DNA from: Thalassobacterium sedimentorum
Lineage (GTDB): Bacteria; Verrucomicrobiota; Verrucomicrobiia; Opitutales; Coraliomargaritaceae
NCBI RefSeq assembly: GCF_031127905.1
Contig: NZ_JARXIC010000021.1
Coordinates: forward strand, 1 to 64,000
DNA length: 64,000 bases
Reading direction: 5' to 3'
The notes under the pieces were generated by a model. The model was not told the origin of the DNA, did no database searches, and worked only from the letters and a program-made list of their open reading frames with translations. Position numbers and translations under genes: made by a program. Shown here in pieces: positions 1 through 6,999 of this stretch (its first letter is position 1; each line of letters begins with the position of its first letter).

Positions 1-9
1 ATTATCACA

Positions 10-351
10 TCAATGTCTCGGGGCAGGGGCACTTCCTGGAGGTCGGCAGCGGTAATACCGACATTCGGGTGTCGAACAGGTCCGGAATGGATGAGATTCG
101 TGCAGAAGTGGAATAAATGGGCGTTGTTTCTGGTCGTGCAGTATCTCTTCAATCTCAGGTGGTAGGCTTTCCCCTTGGCGTTGAACTATGTTTAGATGCA
201 GTTTCTTTTCCTCTATTATAATTGCTGCAGGCATTTGCAGAGAAACCCATGCCGTGTCTGAAACCTGTATCTCCACATCGCGTAGGTTAATCATTCCAGA
301 GCCTGCCCGGACATACTCTAAAAGCTCTTCGACTGGTATGTTTCCGATCAT
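10..351 (-). CDS. Hypothetical protein, 113 aa
   Basis: I do not recognise this product. It reads as a small soluble protein with an acidic helical N-terminal half, two cysteines close together near residue 95 and a Pro/Arg-rich tail, and no signal peptide or membrane segment. A GGGA purine stretch about 8 nt before the ATG at 351 supports the start. It is the last gene of a same-strand series (1532 to 624, 586 to 437, 351 to 10) with gaps of 37 and 85 nt, so the three may be co-transcribed. The stop lies 10 bases from the window edge, so what follows is unknown. Confidence 0.5.
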   Translation of the reverse strand: MIGNIPVEELLEYVRAGSGMINLRDVEIQVSDTAWVSLQMPAAIIIEEKKLHLNIVQRQGESLPPEIEEILHDQKQRPFIPLLHESHPFRTCSTPECRYYRCRPPGSAPAPRH

Positions 352-436
352 TATTTTTCCCTTTTTGGTTATTCAACTGAGCACTCTGATCTAGGCATGT
401 TTACCTATGTCTAGATTGCATGATTAATTGCTCAAA

Positions 437-586
437 CTATCTTTCATTTATGTGAAAAGGAGGCCAATCTGGCAAGTCCTCAAGCTCCTTCTCAAGGGCA
501 AGAAGTAAATGGTGTGCTCGTTCACTATTTCGATGAGCTATGAAGTTCGGTATGCAATAGAGGCGTCTCTTAATTCTATCGTTCAT
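437..586 (-). CDS. Small hypothetical protein, 49 aa
   Basis: This short ORF starts with ATG at 586 and ends with TAG at 437. The product is basic at the N-terminus (MNDRIKRRLYCIPN) and then becomes an acidic Leu-rich helix, with no membrane segment. An AGAG stretch about 8 nt before the start can act as ribosome binding site. It lies 37 nt downstream of the 624-1532 gene and 85 nt upstream of the 10-351 gene, as expected for a small gene inside an operon. Function is unknown. Support comes from its position, its ribosome binding site and a protein-like composition. Confidence 0.45.
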   Translation of the reverse strand: MNDRIKRRLYCIPNFIAHRNSERAHHLLLALEKELEDLPDWPPFHINER

Positions 587-623
587 TTAATACTCTTTTT
601 GTAGACGATGCTATATGCTGGAG

Positions 624-1532
624 TCACCGATAGTGCTTAGCCATTTTCTCTAGGAATTCGGGGACTTGATCCTTATTGCATAATGTCCCCCAAGCGTTCC
701 CTGCAACTTTAAGGTCTTCTGGATCTGGATCAGAAATCAGGGATTCGGCCCAGCGATGGCTTTGCTTAAATATTTTTCGGAGCGGCTGCGTTCCGGAGTT
801 TCCCTCAGTCCAGATTACTAAGCCATGAACATGCTCCTGACGATTTAACCAGTCGTGCAGGTCGCGAACCGCATTTTCAGAAATAGGGTGGTAAATGGTC
901 AGTGCTGCAACATTTGCAGAATCATCGGGGACTGGGCCGAATTTGCATGCTATTTTACTCGAAGAAGCATTTGGTTCACCACGTTTAAACATGCGATTGA
1001 TGTTCCCAGTTCTCCTCTTTACTTCAAGGTTGATGATACAGTCGGCTAGACCGTCCTGTATTTGTAGCTTCCAATCGAAATCCTTATCCGTTCCGAACTT
1101 CTTGGGAGCGTGGCTCACCGACCGAATTCCACGCCAAAACTTGAGCCACCAGATCTCATTGAGACAATCCAAATGCTCCCGCCCTAAAAGCCGTCCTTTG
1201 AAAAACAAAGGCCATTGCTTAGGCAGATACAGCCTGCCCATTTGAGCTGCCTGAGCGAGCCTCAGCAAATTTCCGCATGTAAGAAAGCTCCCTTCCATCG
1301 CCTCCGAGTCTGTCTCGGAACCTGTGTTAAACTGATTCTTAGGCACCTGATATTCAGCTTGTGGGTTGACTCCATGCTGAACCCAAAATCCGTAAGGCGT
1401 AAAACTAGATTGCAGCAAATGGAAATCAATCGCAGACATGTCTTCCGCCAATTGACGAGACAAGACCGCCGCCTGATCCGGCAAAACGTAGTGCTCCAAT
1501 TGCCTGCTGAGTTCGTCGCGATTCATATCCAT
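624..1532 (-). CDS. Hypothetical protein with possible PD-(D/E)XK-like core
   Basis: The 302-residue soluble protein has no family I can name with confidence. Around residues 153-172 it reads D-W-K-L-Q-I-Q-D-G-L-A-D followed by I-I-N-L-E-V-K, the spacing of acidic and E-x-K residues seen in restriction-like PD-(D/E)XK nuclease folds. A Ser/Lys-rich strand and a C-terminal helical part follow. A nuclease role is inference from that motif alone; the fold cannot be confirmed by eye. It is the first gene of a minus-strand trio and is divergent from the methylase/glycosylase pair, with a roughly 390-nt spacer between them that could carry both promoters. Beside a methylase and a base glycosylase a nuclease would fit a DNA-conflict locus. 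Confidence 0.6.
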   Translation of the reverse strand: MDMNRDELSRQLEHYVLPDQAAVLSRQLAEDMSAIDFHLLQSSFTPYGFWVQHGVNPQAEYQVPKNQFNTGSETDSEAMEGSFLTCGNLLRLAQAAQMGRLYLPKQWPLFFKGRLLGREHLDCLNEIWWLKFWRGIRSVSHAPKKFGTDKDFDWKLQIQDGLADCIINLEVKRRTGNINRMFKRGEPNASSSKIACKFGPVPDDSANVAALTIYHPISENAVRDLHDWLNRQEHVHGLVIWTEGNSGTQPLRKIFKQSHRWAESLISDPDPEDLKVAGNAWGTLCNKDQVPEFLEKMAKHYR

Positions 1533-1631
1533 AACAAAGATAATTAGTTAAGGGATAAGAAGCTCCTTATGGCTATCTCAAAAGTCAGTCATGAGTCTCT
1601 TGCTCTAGAGTTTTTTTGCCTCTCGTGCTAA

Positions 1632-1657
1632 TCTAGCAACGCGATAGAGTTGCTAGA
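1632..1657. repeat. Inverted repeat between divergent genes
   Basis: TCTAGCAAC and GTTGCTAGA form a perfect 9-bp dyad with an 8-nt spacer. It lies in the otherwise gene-free interval 1533-1919, between a minus-strand operon and the plus-strand methylase gene. There is no T-run on either side, so an operator is likelier than a terminator. Apart from this dyad and the one at 1903-1922 I see nothing else in the interval. Confidence 0.4.
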
Positions 1658-1902
1658 TACGATACTAGCCATGTTGCTTTGCAGTGGCTCGCAGACTTGA
1701 GCCACACACGCACTTGAATCCCATTGCCATAAATATACGAATCCTTTGTGTCTCATCTCCTCCTGACGCTACGTGTAAGTTTTACGCTTCGCCGTATATT
1801 TAAGCGCGACCTAGTTTGTAATGCCAGTCAGGGATTGTGTCTGACTTCACAATGCTTGCATCTTACATTGCAATTTCAACTTCAAGTAAACTCTCTTGAC
1901 AT

Positions 1903-1922
1903 CATCGTCAAAAGTGACGATG
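1903..1922. promoter_or_regulatory. Dyad overlapping the methylase start codon
   Basis: CATCGTCA and TGACGATG form a perfect 8-bp inverted repeat with a 4-nt loop. Its right arm contains the candidate ATG at 1920. A TTGACA hexamer lies just upstream at 1896-1901. The repeat could be a protein operator for autoregulation or an mRNA hairpin that limits translation. Which of these applies is inference. Confidence 0.4.
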
Positions 1923-2588
1923 TTCTTGGACATGAGGTATCCGGGAGGAAAAGGTAAGTGCTTTCATCAGATCATAAATCTGATGCCTCCACACCGTGTA
2001 TATATCGAGAGCCATCTAGGTGGCGGTGCGATTCTTCGCAGTAAAAAGCCTGCCCCGATATCCTATGCTATTGATGCTGATCCAAGGGTTATAGGTAACT
2101 TTAGGCAGAATCACTCCTCGCTTGCTGAGTATCAAGAAATGGATGCCGTCGAGTTTTTGAAAGCTTATCAATTCTCTGGAGACGAGTTAGTTTACTCAGA
2201 TCCCCCATACCCGAAGTCCACCCGTCTTAAACAGAAAATTTACCGTTGTGAATATGAAGATGCCGACCACGAAGAGTTACTCGAAACGCTGATCAGCCTC
2301 CCATGCCAGGTGATGGTCTCTAGCTACGAAAACACCCTATATTCGAGTATGCTTAAGGGGTGGAACGAGGTTAAGTTTCCAAACAAGACACAAACTGGAA
2401 TCAGAATCGAGAGCCTCTGGACTAATTATCCGAAGCCAAAAGAAGTACACGACACGAGATACCTTGGGGGAACTTTTCGTGAGCGCCAAACCATTCGCAG
2501 AAAGCAAGAGCGCCTGCGTAATAAAATTTCCGCCCTGCCGACATATGAACGGCAAGCATTGTTTGAATGGATATCGGAAGCCTACTAA
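1920..2588 (+). CDS. DNA adenine methylase (D12 class, Dam/DpnM-like)
   Basis: Predicted S-adenosylmethionine-dependent N6-adenine DNA methyltransferase of the D12 family. The N-terminal AdoMet motif RYPGGKGK and the catalytic motif SDPPYP (D at about residue 94) are both visible, and the E-S-H-L-G-G-G-A segment matches the F-x-G-G-G region of the family. At 222 residues it is shorter than the usual 260-280, mainly in the target-recognition part. Starts at TTG 1896, ATG 1920 or ATG 1932 are possible; I chose 1920 because the conserved motif follows directly and the TTG lies within a TTGACA box. The stop is 4 nt before the glycosylase start, so the two form an operon. No restriction enzyme is recognisable beside it. 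Confidence 0.85.
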   Translation: MFLDMRYPGGKGKCFHQIINLMPPHRVYIESHLGGGAILRSKKPAPISYAIDADPRVIGNFRQNHSSLAEYQEMDAVEFLKAYQFSGDELVYSDPPYPKSTRLKQKIYRCEYEDADHEELLETLISLPCQVMVSSYENTLYSSMLKGWNEVKFPNKTQTGIRIESLWTNYPKPKEVHDTRYLGGTFRERQTIRRKQERLRNKISALPTYERQALFEWISEAY

Positions 2589-2592
2589 GATC

Positions 2593-3441
2593 ATGAAGCA
2601 GAAACAAATAATTTTTATAGACGCATGTAACACTACCGTGAGAGTTGAGTTCCCGCCCGCAGCAGAGGAGCTACTGCCTGGAGTAAGGTGGGGCAACGCA
2701 TGCGGTTTTTCTACACCAGCCTATTGGAAGTATCATGTGCTCGAACGCAGATTGACCGCCAACCGAATTGAACATCGGCTTGGAAGGAATCTTGCAGAAG
2801 AAATCGGAGCCTGCCTTCTCGGCGGTCATGGAATACCTGCAAGTGTAGGTCTGGCAGCGTATTACTACTTGCGCGATCATGGGATATTTGAAACCGCACC
2901 CAGCGAGTCGCAAATAAAGTCTCTTTTAGAAGCAGGAATTCCGCATGATGGTAAAATTATCCGCTATCGTTTCACAAACCAGAAGTCCAAATATTTAGCA
3001 GGTAGTCTCAGCAAGTATCACGACGAATATAGCTCTGATTTAACGGGGAGAAAGCTGCGCGACTGGCTTTCGACGATGCCAGGGATTGGGCTTAAAACAG
3101 CGTCATGGATTACTCGGAACTTCGAAGATTCTGATGATGTGGCGATTCTAGATATTCACTTACTCCGAGCGGGCATCATTGGGAAATTCTTCAGTCCTAA
3201 CTTAGATGTTACGAAAAATTATTTGGATCTCGAAAATAGATTTCTGGAATTTAGTGCATCGCTCAGTGTGAAACCATCCGAACTAGATTCAGTGATATGG
3301 TTCGGAATGATGTCTTCACCTAGTTCAGTAGATAGAGCGTTGAGTCGCGTTGATATGAAGAGTGGTGAAGCAATCAAGTTAACTCGGCCTAGAGCCCACC
3401 CACGCAAGACCAACTCCCGTCAATTGGCTATGGCTGTTTGA
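2593..3441 (+). CDS. OGG-type 8-oxoguanine DNA glycosylase/AP lyase-like protein
   Basis: The 283-residue protein has a helix-hairpin-helix GPD core. The hairpin MPGIGLKTASW lies at about residues 162-172 with the presumed Schiff-base lysine at 168, and the catalytic aspartate of ILDIH is at 187. The 19-residue spacing equals that of human OGG1 Lys249/Asp268, which supports a bifunctional glycosylase/lyase. The longer reading frame to 2464 overlaps the methylase gene; the ATG at 2593 is preferred. Such OGG-like proteins are known accessories of type IV CBASS together with QueC- and TGT-like proteins. Here it is paired with a methylase, and its 3' end overlaps the convergent nitroreductase gene by 63 nt. 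The substrate is inferred only from the family. Confidence 0.85.
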   Translation: MKQKQIIFIDACNTTVRVEFPPAAEELLPGVRWGNACGFSTPAYWKYHVLERRLTANRIEHRLGRNLAEEIGACLLGGHGIPASVGLAAYYYLRDHGIFETAPSESQIKSLLEAGIPHDGKIIRYRFTNQKSKYLAGSLSKYHDEYSSDLTGRKLRDWLSTMPGIGLKTASWITRNFEDSDDVAILDIHLLRAGIIGKFFSPNLDVTKNYLDLENRFLEFSASLSVKPSELDSVIWFGMMSSPSSVDRALSRVDMKSGEAIKLTRPRAHPRKTNSRQLAMAV

Positions 3442-4038
3442 TTTTCGCAAAAAAGAGTCACCAGTCAGTCCCAATGCGCATAAATTTAGGCCTAAGCCCT
3501 CACTAACAATTGATAAATAGCCGAGAACAACCCCGGCATCGCGGTATATCAAAGATTTAGCGTGTTTATATTTGGACATTGTTATGGCTGGCTCCGCAAC
3601 CAGCTGAATTAGTGTACCAAGTTCACCAATGACTAATTCATCTGCCTTGTGCCTGATTGCCTTCGAATTGATGAAATCTGAACTACATAGCCCGAGAGAA
3701 TGCTCTTCAGAAAGATACTTGTAGCACTGATTTTCAGGGGTATGGATCAATATGTGTATGGGGTGCAGGGCACCAGCAGAAGGTGCCGGACGATGCTGAA
3801 CTTCTAACCCATTACTATCAATCTCACTTATTATTGTCCTAGAGGTATACCATAAAAGCGTATTTTTCTGGGATTCCGATAATTTACCGAATTCTCGCCT
3901 CGTGCGCCTACGATCAATAATTTGATCAATTGAATCGAAGGTTATATTCGCGGGCTTCTTGAGAGTGAGTTTCTCGCCAAACTGCCAATTAAATCGCTCT
4001 GTCCTGACAGCAAAGTCTCTCGGTATCGGGTCAAACAT
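3379..4038 (-). CDS. Nitroreductase/SagB-like flavin oxidoreductase
   Basis: A 219-residue member of the FMN-dependent nitroreductase fold. Visible marks are the N-terminal FMN-phosphate region RRRTRREFGKLS (about residues 42-53), the substrate-loop segment RPAPSAGALHP typical of SagB-like dehydrogenases, and the helix YRDAGVVLGYLSIVSEGLGL near residue 165. SagB-like enzymes oxidise azolines and others reduce nitro or nitrile-like groups; the substrate here is unknown. It is the last gene of the QueC-like operon, overlapping the QueC-like gene by 8 nt. A redox step on a deazaguanine-type compound is one guess. Confidence 0.8.
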   Translation of the reverse strand: MFDPIPRDFAVRTERFNWQFGEKLTLKKPANITFDSIDQIIDRRRTRREFGKLSESQKNTLLWYTSRTIISEIDSNGLEVQHRPAPSAGALHPIHILIHTPENQCYKYLSEEHSLGLCSSDFINSKAIRHKADELVIGELGTLIQLVAEPAITMSKYKHAKSLIYRDAGVVLGYLSIVSEGLGLNLCALGLTGDSFLRKSNSHSQLTGVGLAWVGSRPS

Positions 4039-4645
4039 GAGGATTGTTTAGTTCATACAGAACTTCCAAGTGCTTGTAGCACCCCCGGCAGCGTCCGCAT
4101 GGGAAATTTGATTTATGGCAACTGTGAGACCATCCGAGTAGTCCTCGTGGAATTTGGGATTCAACAATAAGCTCAAGAGTCGATAAATTCACCGCAGGTG
4201 CAGTTAGTTTCATCTCTCCCTCCTGCATTTGAATCAACTCAGAAATTTTTTCAATAAATCCAATACTACCATCAACGTGGTAAGTATCCGAACGCACGGT
4301 ACCAATCATCAACTCGGCAATACCAAACTGTATCGCCTTCATCGCTGCGACAGTGATCAAAAATTGATTTCGGTAGGGCCACCAGTCCGACTCGGGTGCA
4401 ATCGTCAATGCAGGCGTGCCAGATAAGTCTCCAGAGCCTAAGCAACTAGCATCAATCGGAATCACGTAATGCTTAATGTTTATTCGCTTACATATTGAAG
4501 CTGATGCTTTTATTTCTGCCTTTGCAGGTATCTGACCATAATCAATGGTTATTCCAACTGCTGGACGTTTCCAATATGCTAGGCAGACTGAATCCATGCC
4601 TCCGGACATTAAGATGGCTACTCTGGAGGTGTCCATGCTGTCCAT
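4031..4645 (-). CDS. QueC-like ATP-dependent 7-cyano-7-deazaguanine synthase homologue
   Basis: A 204-residue PP-loop ATPase. The pyrophosphatase loop SGGMDS is at residues 14-19. The C-terminal zinc site is Cys176, 183, 186 and 189 (W-S-H-S-C, then CGRCRGC), the hallmark of QueC, although the spacing before the second cysteine is shorter than usual. QueC turns 7-carboxy-7-deazaguanine into preQ0; relatives in type IV CBASS and QatABCD act in defence, reportedly by attaching a deazaguanine to a protein N-terminus. None of QueD, QueE, QueF or TGT is nearby, so a housekeeping queuosine role is unlikely. The start overlaps the kinase/transferase gene by 28 nt; ATG 4636 is an alternative. Confidence 0.85.
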   Translation of the reverse strand: MDSMDTSRVAILMSGGMDSVCLAYWKRPAVGITIDYGQIPAKAEIKASASICKRINIKHYVIPIDASCLGSGDLSGTPALTIAPESDWWPYRNQFLITVAAMKAIQFGIAELMIGTVRSDTYHVDGSIGFIEKISELIQMQEGEMKLTAPAVNLSTLELIVESQIPRGLLGWSHSCHKSNFPCGRCRGCYKHLEVLYELNNPHV

Positions 4646-5823
4646 ACGGATTGATAAATCGCGGCGCTAAAATCGGAGATTACCTCGCATCCTGACCCTT
4701 TCATCATTTTTAGATCCTCGGGGCCTACGCTTTCGGCATACACTACGACGGGCTTACTTAAGGATCTTGCGTAGCCGATCTCGTAAAGCGTTCCAGGGTC
4801 GCAACCGTCTGTAATTGCGATCATCAAGTCGCATCGGTGAATACCATCAATGTCCTTTTGTACTACCTTTTCCGCAGACCCCACTCCTACGTCATGAAGC
4901 GGGGAGAATACTTCAAGGCCAGCTTCCTGAAGCAGACTTCTCATCTCGTTCACTAACCAGACCTGTGCTAGATTAAAGAACGGGCCGGCAAGATAGATCA
5001 TGGGTTTTCGCTCCTTAGGCTCATATTCTATCGGCTCAAGTGGAAACGATTCAAGTGAGCCGGGCGTTGGCACTGCCTTTGTTGCGCAATAGTATGCAGC
5101 GGCCTGTGATGCTTTTTGAGCGGCGTCATTAGCCCTTATACCTTGATCCATCCACCAGTATGCAAAATGCGCTGCAAATACATCCCCGGAGCCAATTTTC
5201 CAAACCTTCTTTGTTTTGAAGGCATGGCCGTAAGTAAACTCGCCATCCTCATAGGCAATAAAACCCGCTGCACCTCTTTTAAGAACAACGACTTCAGCAC
5301 ATGAAGACTTTGCGACTTGTTGAATCATCTCGTGCACATCCCCAGAATTCGAATCTGCTAGAATTCGAAGCTCTGACTGATTTAGAACGAGGGCAAGGTG
5401 CTCAGCTGTAGAGCCATTCGCTCCAAAAGGACTCGCAGTCTCAACGTTTTGAGGGTCGTAGACCGCCCATTTAGCATGAATGATAGGGTCGATTTCTAAA
5501 AAGCCGTAAGATAGGACTTTATCTTCTCTAATACTGAGTTCAGGGAAAGGACCTATGGCTGATGATATAAGAGGCGTTGACAACGGGTGCATGTACTTGA
5601 ACCCGGCGGATTCACCAATGGGCTCTGCCTTAACTTGAAATTTCTCAACCTTAGCCCGAGCGCTGATCTGACGGATATCATCGGCAGATGCAACAGAATG
5701 GAGCGTTACTGAGCTCCCCATTGCAGCAAGTGCTGATGCAGCTCGGCCACCAGAACCGTAAACTTCATTCCACGCGGGGCGAACACAATACTCTTTATAT
5801 ATGCTCCCGACTATGTGAATCAT
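4618..5823 (-). CDS. PfkB-family kinase fused to nucleoside 2-deoxyribosyltransferase
   Basis: A 401-residue two-domain protein. Residues 1-255 resemble a PfkB/ribokinase sugar-nucleoside kinase, with the Gly-rich segment near residue 23 and the catalytic anion-hole motif IGSGD (Asp 214). Residues 275-395 form a nucleoside 2-deoxyribosyltransferase domain starting IYLAGPFF, with D-P-G-T-L-Y-E-I-G-Y-A carrying the nucleophilic glutamate at about 348. Together they could exchange a base on a sugar and phosphorylate the nucleoside, or salvage an unusual base. ATG 5823 overlaps the preceding stop as TGATG, which is better than the TTG at 5826. The overlap with both neighbours shows strict translational coupling. 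Confidence 0.85.
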   Translation of the reverse strand: MIHIVGSIYKEYCVRPAWNEVYGSGGRAASALAAMGSSVTLHSVASADDIRQISARAKVEKFQVKAEPIGESAGFKYMHPLSTPLISSAIGPFPELSIREDKVLSYGFLEIDPIIHAKWAVYDPQNVETASPFGANGSTAEHLALVLNQSELRILADSNSGDVHEMIQQVAKSSCAEVVVLKRGAAGFIAYEDGEFTYGHAFKTKKVWKIGSGDVFAAHFAYWWMDQGIRANDAAQKASQAAAYYCATKAVPTPGSLESFPLEPIEYEPKERKPMIYLAGPFFNLAQVWLVNEMRSLLQEAGLEVFSPLHDVGVGSAEKVVQKDIDGIHRCDLMIAITDGCDPGTLYEIGYARSLSKPVVVYAESVGPEDLKMMKGSGCEVISDFSAAIYQSVWTAWTPPE

Positions 5824-6155
5824 CAAGCTCCCTCCGAGATACTGATTCGAACACGCACGACACCACCTTCGATTTCAATAACCTCTGCTTGGTAAGCATT
5901 TCCGGCACTAATACAGTCTCGCAATCTTTCATGTATCACTGCTCCTACGGTATCACTTTTGTGGAGCACTACGATAGCTTCTTCGCCATCTTCTACATGC
6001 AGCGTAACGTCCAGTAAGTCCCCAACTTGAAGTAGATTAACAACGTCTTCATCTGGTGAATGAATCTGTGTCGTTACATTTAAGCTATGGCAGGGACTGT
6101 CAAAATCACCACCGCCCCAGCGAGTGCCACCATTACCGCTTCCTCCTCCTGACAT
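5823..6155 (-). CDS. Small protein with Gly-rich N-terminal tail, possible HIRAN-like fold
   Basis: The 110-residue protein begins MSGGGSGNGG, has a Gly/Ser/Trp-rich unstructured tail to about residue 18, and then a compact beta-rich domain (residues 28-108) with a G-D-x-L-x-V strand, a V-G-A-V-I-H turn and a final strand pair. The pattern of a G-D strand, a value-plus-position strand and an A-G-x-x-Y-x-A-E-V strand reminds me of HIRAN-like domains; this is tentative. It is the first gene of the operon, with AGGA about 9 nt before the ATG, and its stop overlaps the next start. A small protein with a Gly-rich N-terminus beside a QueC-like enzyme makes it a candidate substrate for N-terminal modification, although Ser rather than Gly would be exposed after Met removal. 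Confidence 0.7.
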   Translation of the reverse strand: MSGGGSGNGGTRWGGGDFDSPCHSLNVTTQIHSPDEDVVNLLQVGDLLDVTLHVEDGEEAIVVLHKSDTVGAVIHERLRDCISAGNAYQAEVIEIEGGVVRVRISISEGA

Positions 6156-6390
6156 AATAAGAAATCCTAACTAGTTGATCGTTTTAAATTACTGGACGTA
6201 TTCATTAGTGAGTGAGTATTTGAGCTCTGTCGAACGGAAAGTCATTTCAGACTGAATTCGTGATTTAATTAGTATTAGAATGGCTGCTTTGTTATTTTCC
6301 ACATGAGAATTCACCTTATGCGTAACTCAGCTACAAATTGGCTCAAGGTGTCGTGGAAAAGTGTGCCAGCACGCTCTTTGCGTAAAATAA

Positions 6391-6427
6391 AGCACCGTGG
6401 ATCATCGGTTTGACGATCCACGGTGCT
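6391..6427 (-). terminator. Rho-independent terminator of the 6443-6865 gene
   Basis: A perfect 13-bp stem (AGCACCGTGGATC with GATCCACGGTGCT) encloses an 11-nt loop. Read on the minus strand it is followed by TTTATTTTACG. It lies 16 nt past the stop of the secreted Cys-rich protein and separates the copper module from the QueC-like locus. Confidence 0.85.
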
Positions 6428-6442
6428 GCTGAATTTGATGGC

Positions 6443-6865
6443 CTAGCGGTGTGGCGTATTGGAGCCGCGGTCGATGGACTTGTGCGTATCGCCAACGCTA
6501 TCCACCTTAGCCATGAACATGCACTCTTTGCCGTGTTCATTCACGAAGCGAACTGCGCCGCGATCACTTTCAGGGCGAGGGCTTCCACGAGTTGCTTTGG
6601 CTTTGCTGTCACAGCTGGGGCAATTAATCATTGCGCCTTCTTTGCAAAGCTCCATGGCCTGCTCCTTGGACTTGATCTGGATCGTTGATACGGTGTCGCA
6701 CATAGTGCAGACTTGAGCGACGGTGTCGCCGGCTTTGAGGCTTTGGAAATCCTCGACCGAAGATAGACTTCTTTCAGGCTTCCAATCTGGCCCGCGAGGT
6801 GCCGCAGTGGAGATAGCGGCAACGCCGAGAATTGATAAGAGGACTACAGACAACAGCTTTTTCAT
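6443..6865 (-). CDS. Secreted Cys-rich zinc-ribbon-like protein
   Basis: A 140-residue protein with a clear signal peptide (MKKLLSVVLLSILGVAAIST, cleaved after TAA-like residues near 22). The mature part has C-T-M-C near residue 53, a lone Cys near 73 and C-P-S-C near 82, which looks like a metal-binding ribbon, plus several Met and His near the C-terminus. A periplasmic copper or zinc binding role is inferred from these ligands and the copper module next to it. It is the last gene of the minus-strand copper region, has its own promoter-like 29-bp motif 54 nt upstream (6920-6948) and a strong terminator downstream, so it is probably a single-gene unit. Confidence 0.75.
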   Translation of the reverse strand: MKKLLSVVLLSILGVAAISTAAPRGPDWKPERSLSSVEDFQSLKAGDTVAQVCTMCDTVSTIQIKSKEQAMELCKEGAMINCPSCDSKAKATRGSPRPESDRGAVRFVNEHGKECMFMAKVDSVGDTHKSIDRGSNTPHR

Positions 6866-6919
6866 ATATTACCTTTGTTTTGGTTGGATTGTTTTAAGAC
6901 GCGTCGTGCGCCTAATAGT

Positions 6920-6948
6920 TTAAACGTAACTTAAGCTTGAAACCCTCA
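6920..6948 (-). promoter_or_regulatory. 29-bp promoter-like motif, copy 1
   Basis: TTAAACGTAACT, 8 nt, then AAACCCTCA on the plus strand; read in the direction of the gene it is TGAGGGTTT-N8-AGTTACGTTTAA. It lies 54 nt before the start of the secreted Cys-rich protein. The same bipartite motif with the same 8-nt spacer recurs at 8174, 16730 and 56030, always upstream of a minus-strand gene. It fits an ECF-sigma-like promoter or an activator site. Confidence 0.6.
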
Positions 6949-6999
6949 GAGAATTTGAAGTTTTTTGCCTTATATATTCTGGCGATAATCGAGTCGCTA

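Noticed and set aside
1215-1547. Plus-strand ORF opposite the possible nuclease gene
   Set aside because: Fully contained opposite a longer frame with protein-like sequence and a plausible start.
4031-4645. Housekeeping queuosine synthesis gene queC, or a dpd DNA-deazaguanine cluster
   Set aside because: No queD, queE, queF or tgt/dpdA nearby, and the gene is locked by overlaps into an operon with a PfkB-NDT fusion and a nitroreductase.
1920-6155. A type IV CBASS or QatABCD system
   Set aside because: QueC- and OGG-like genes are present, but there is no CD-NTase, no TGT-like gene, no two-TM effector, no QatA ATPase and no TatD-like gene in the neighbourhood.
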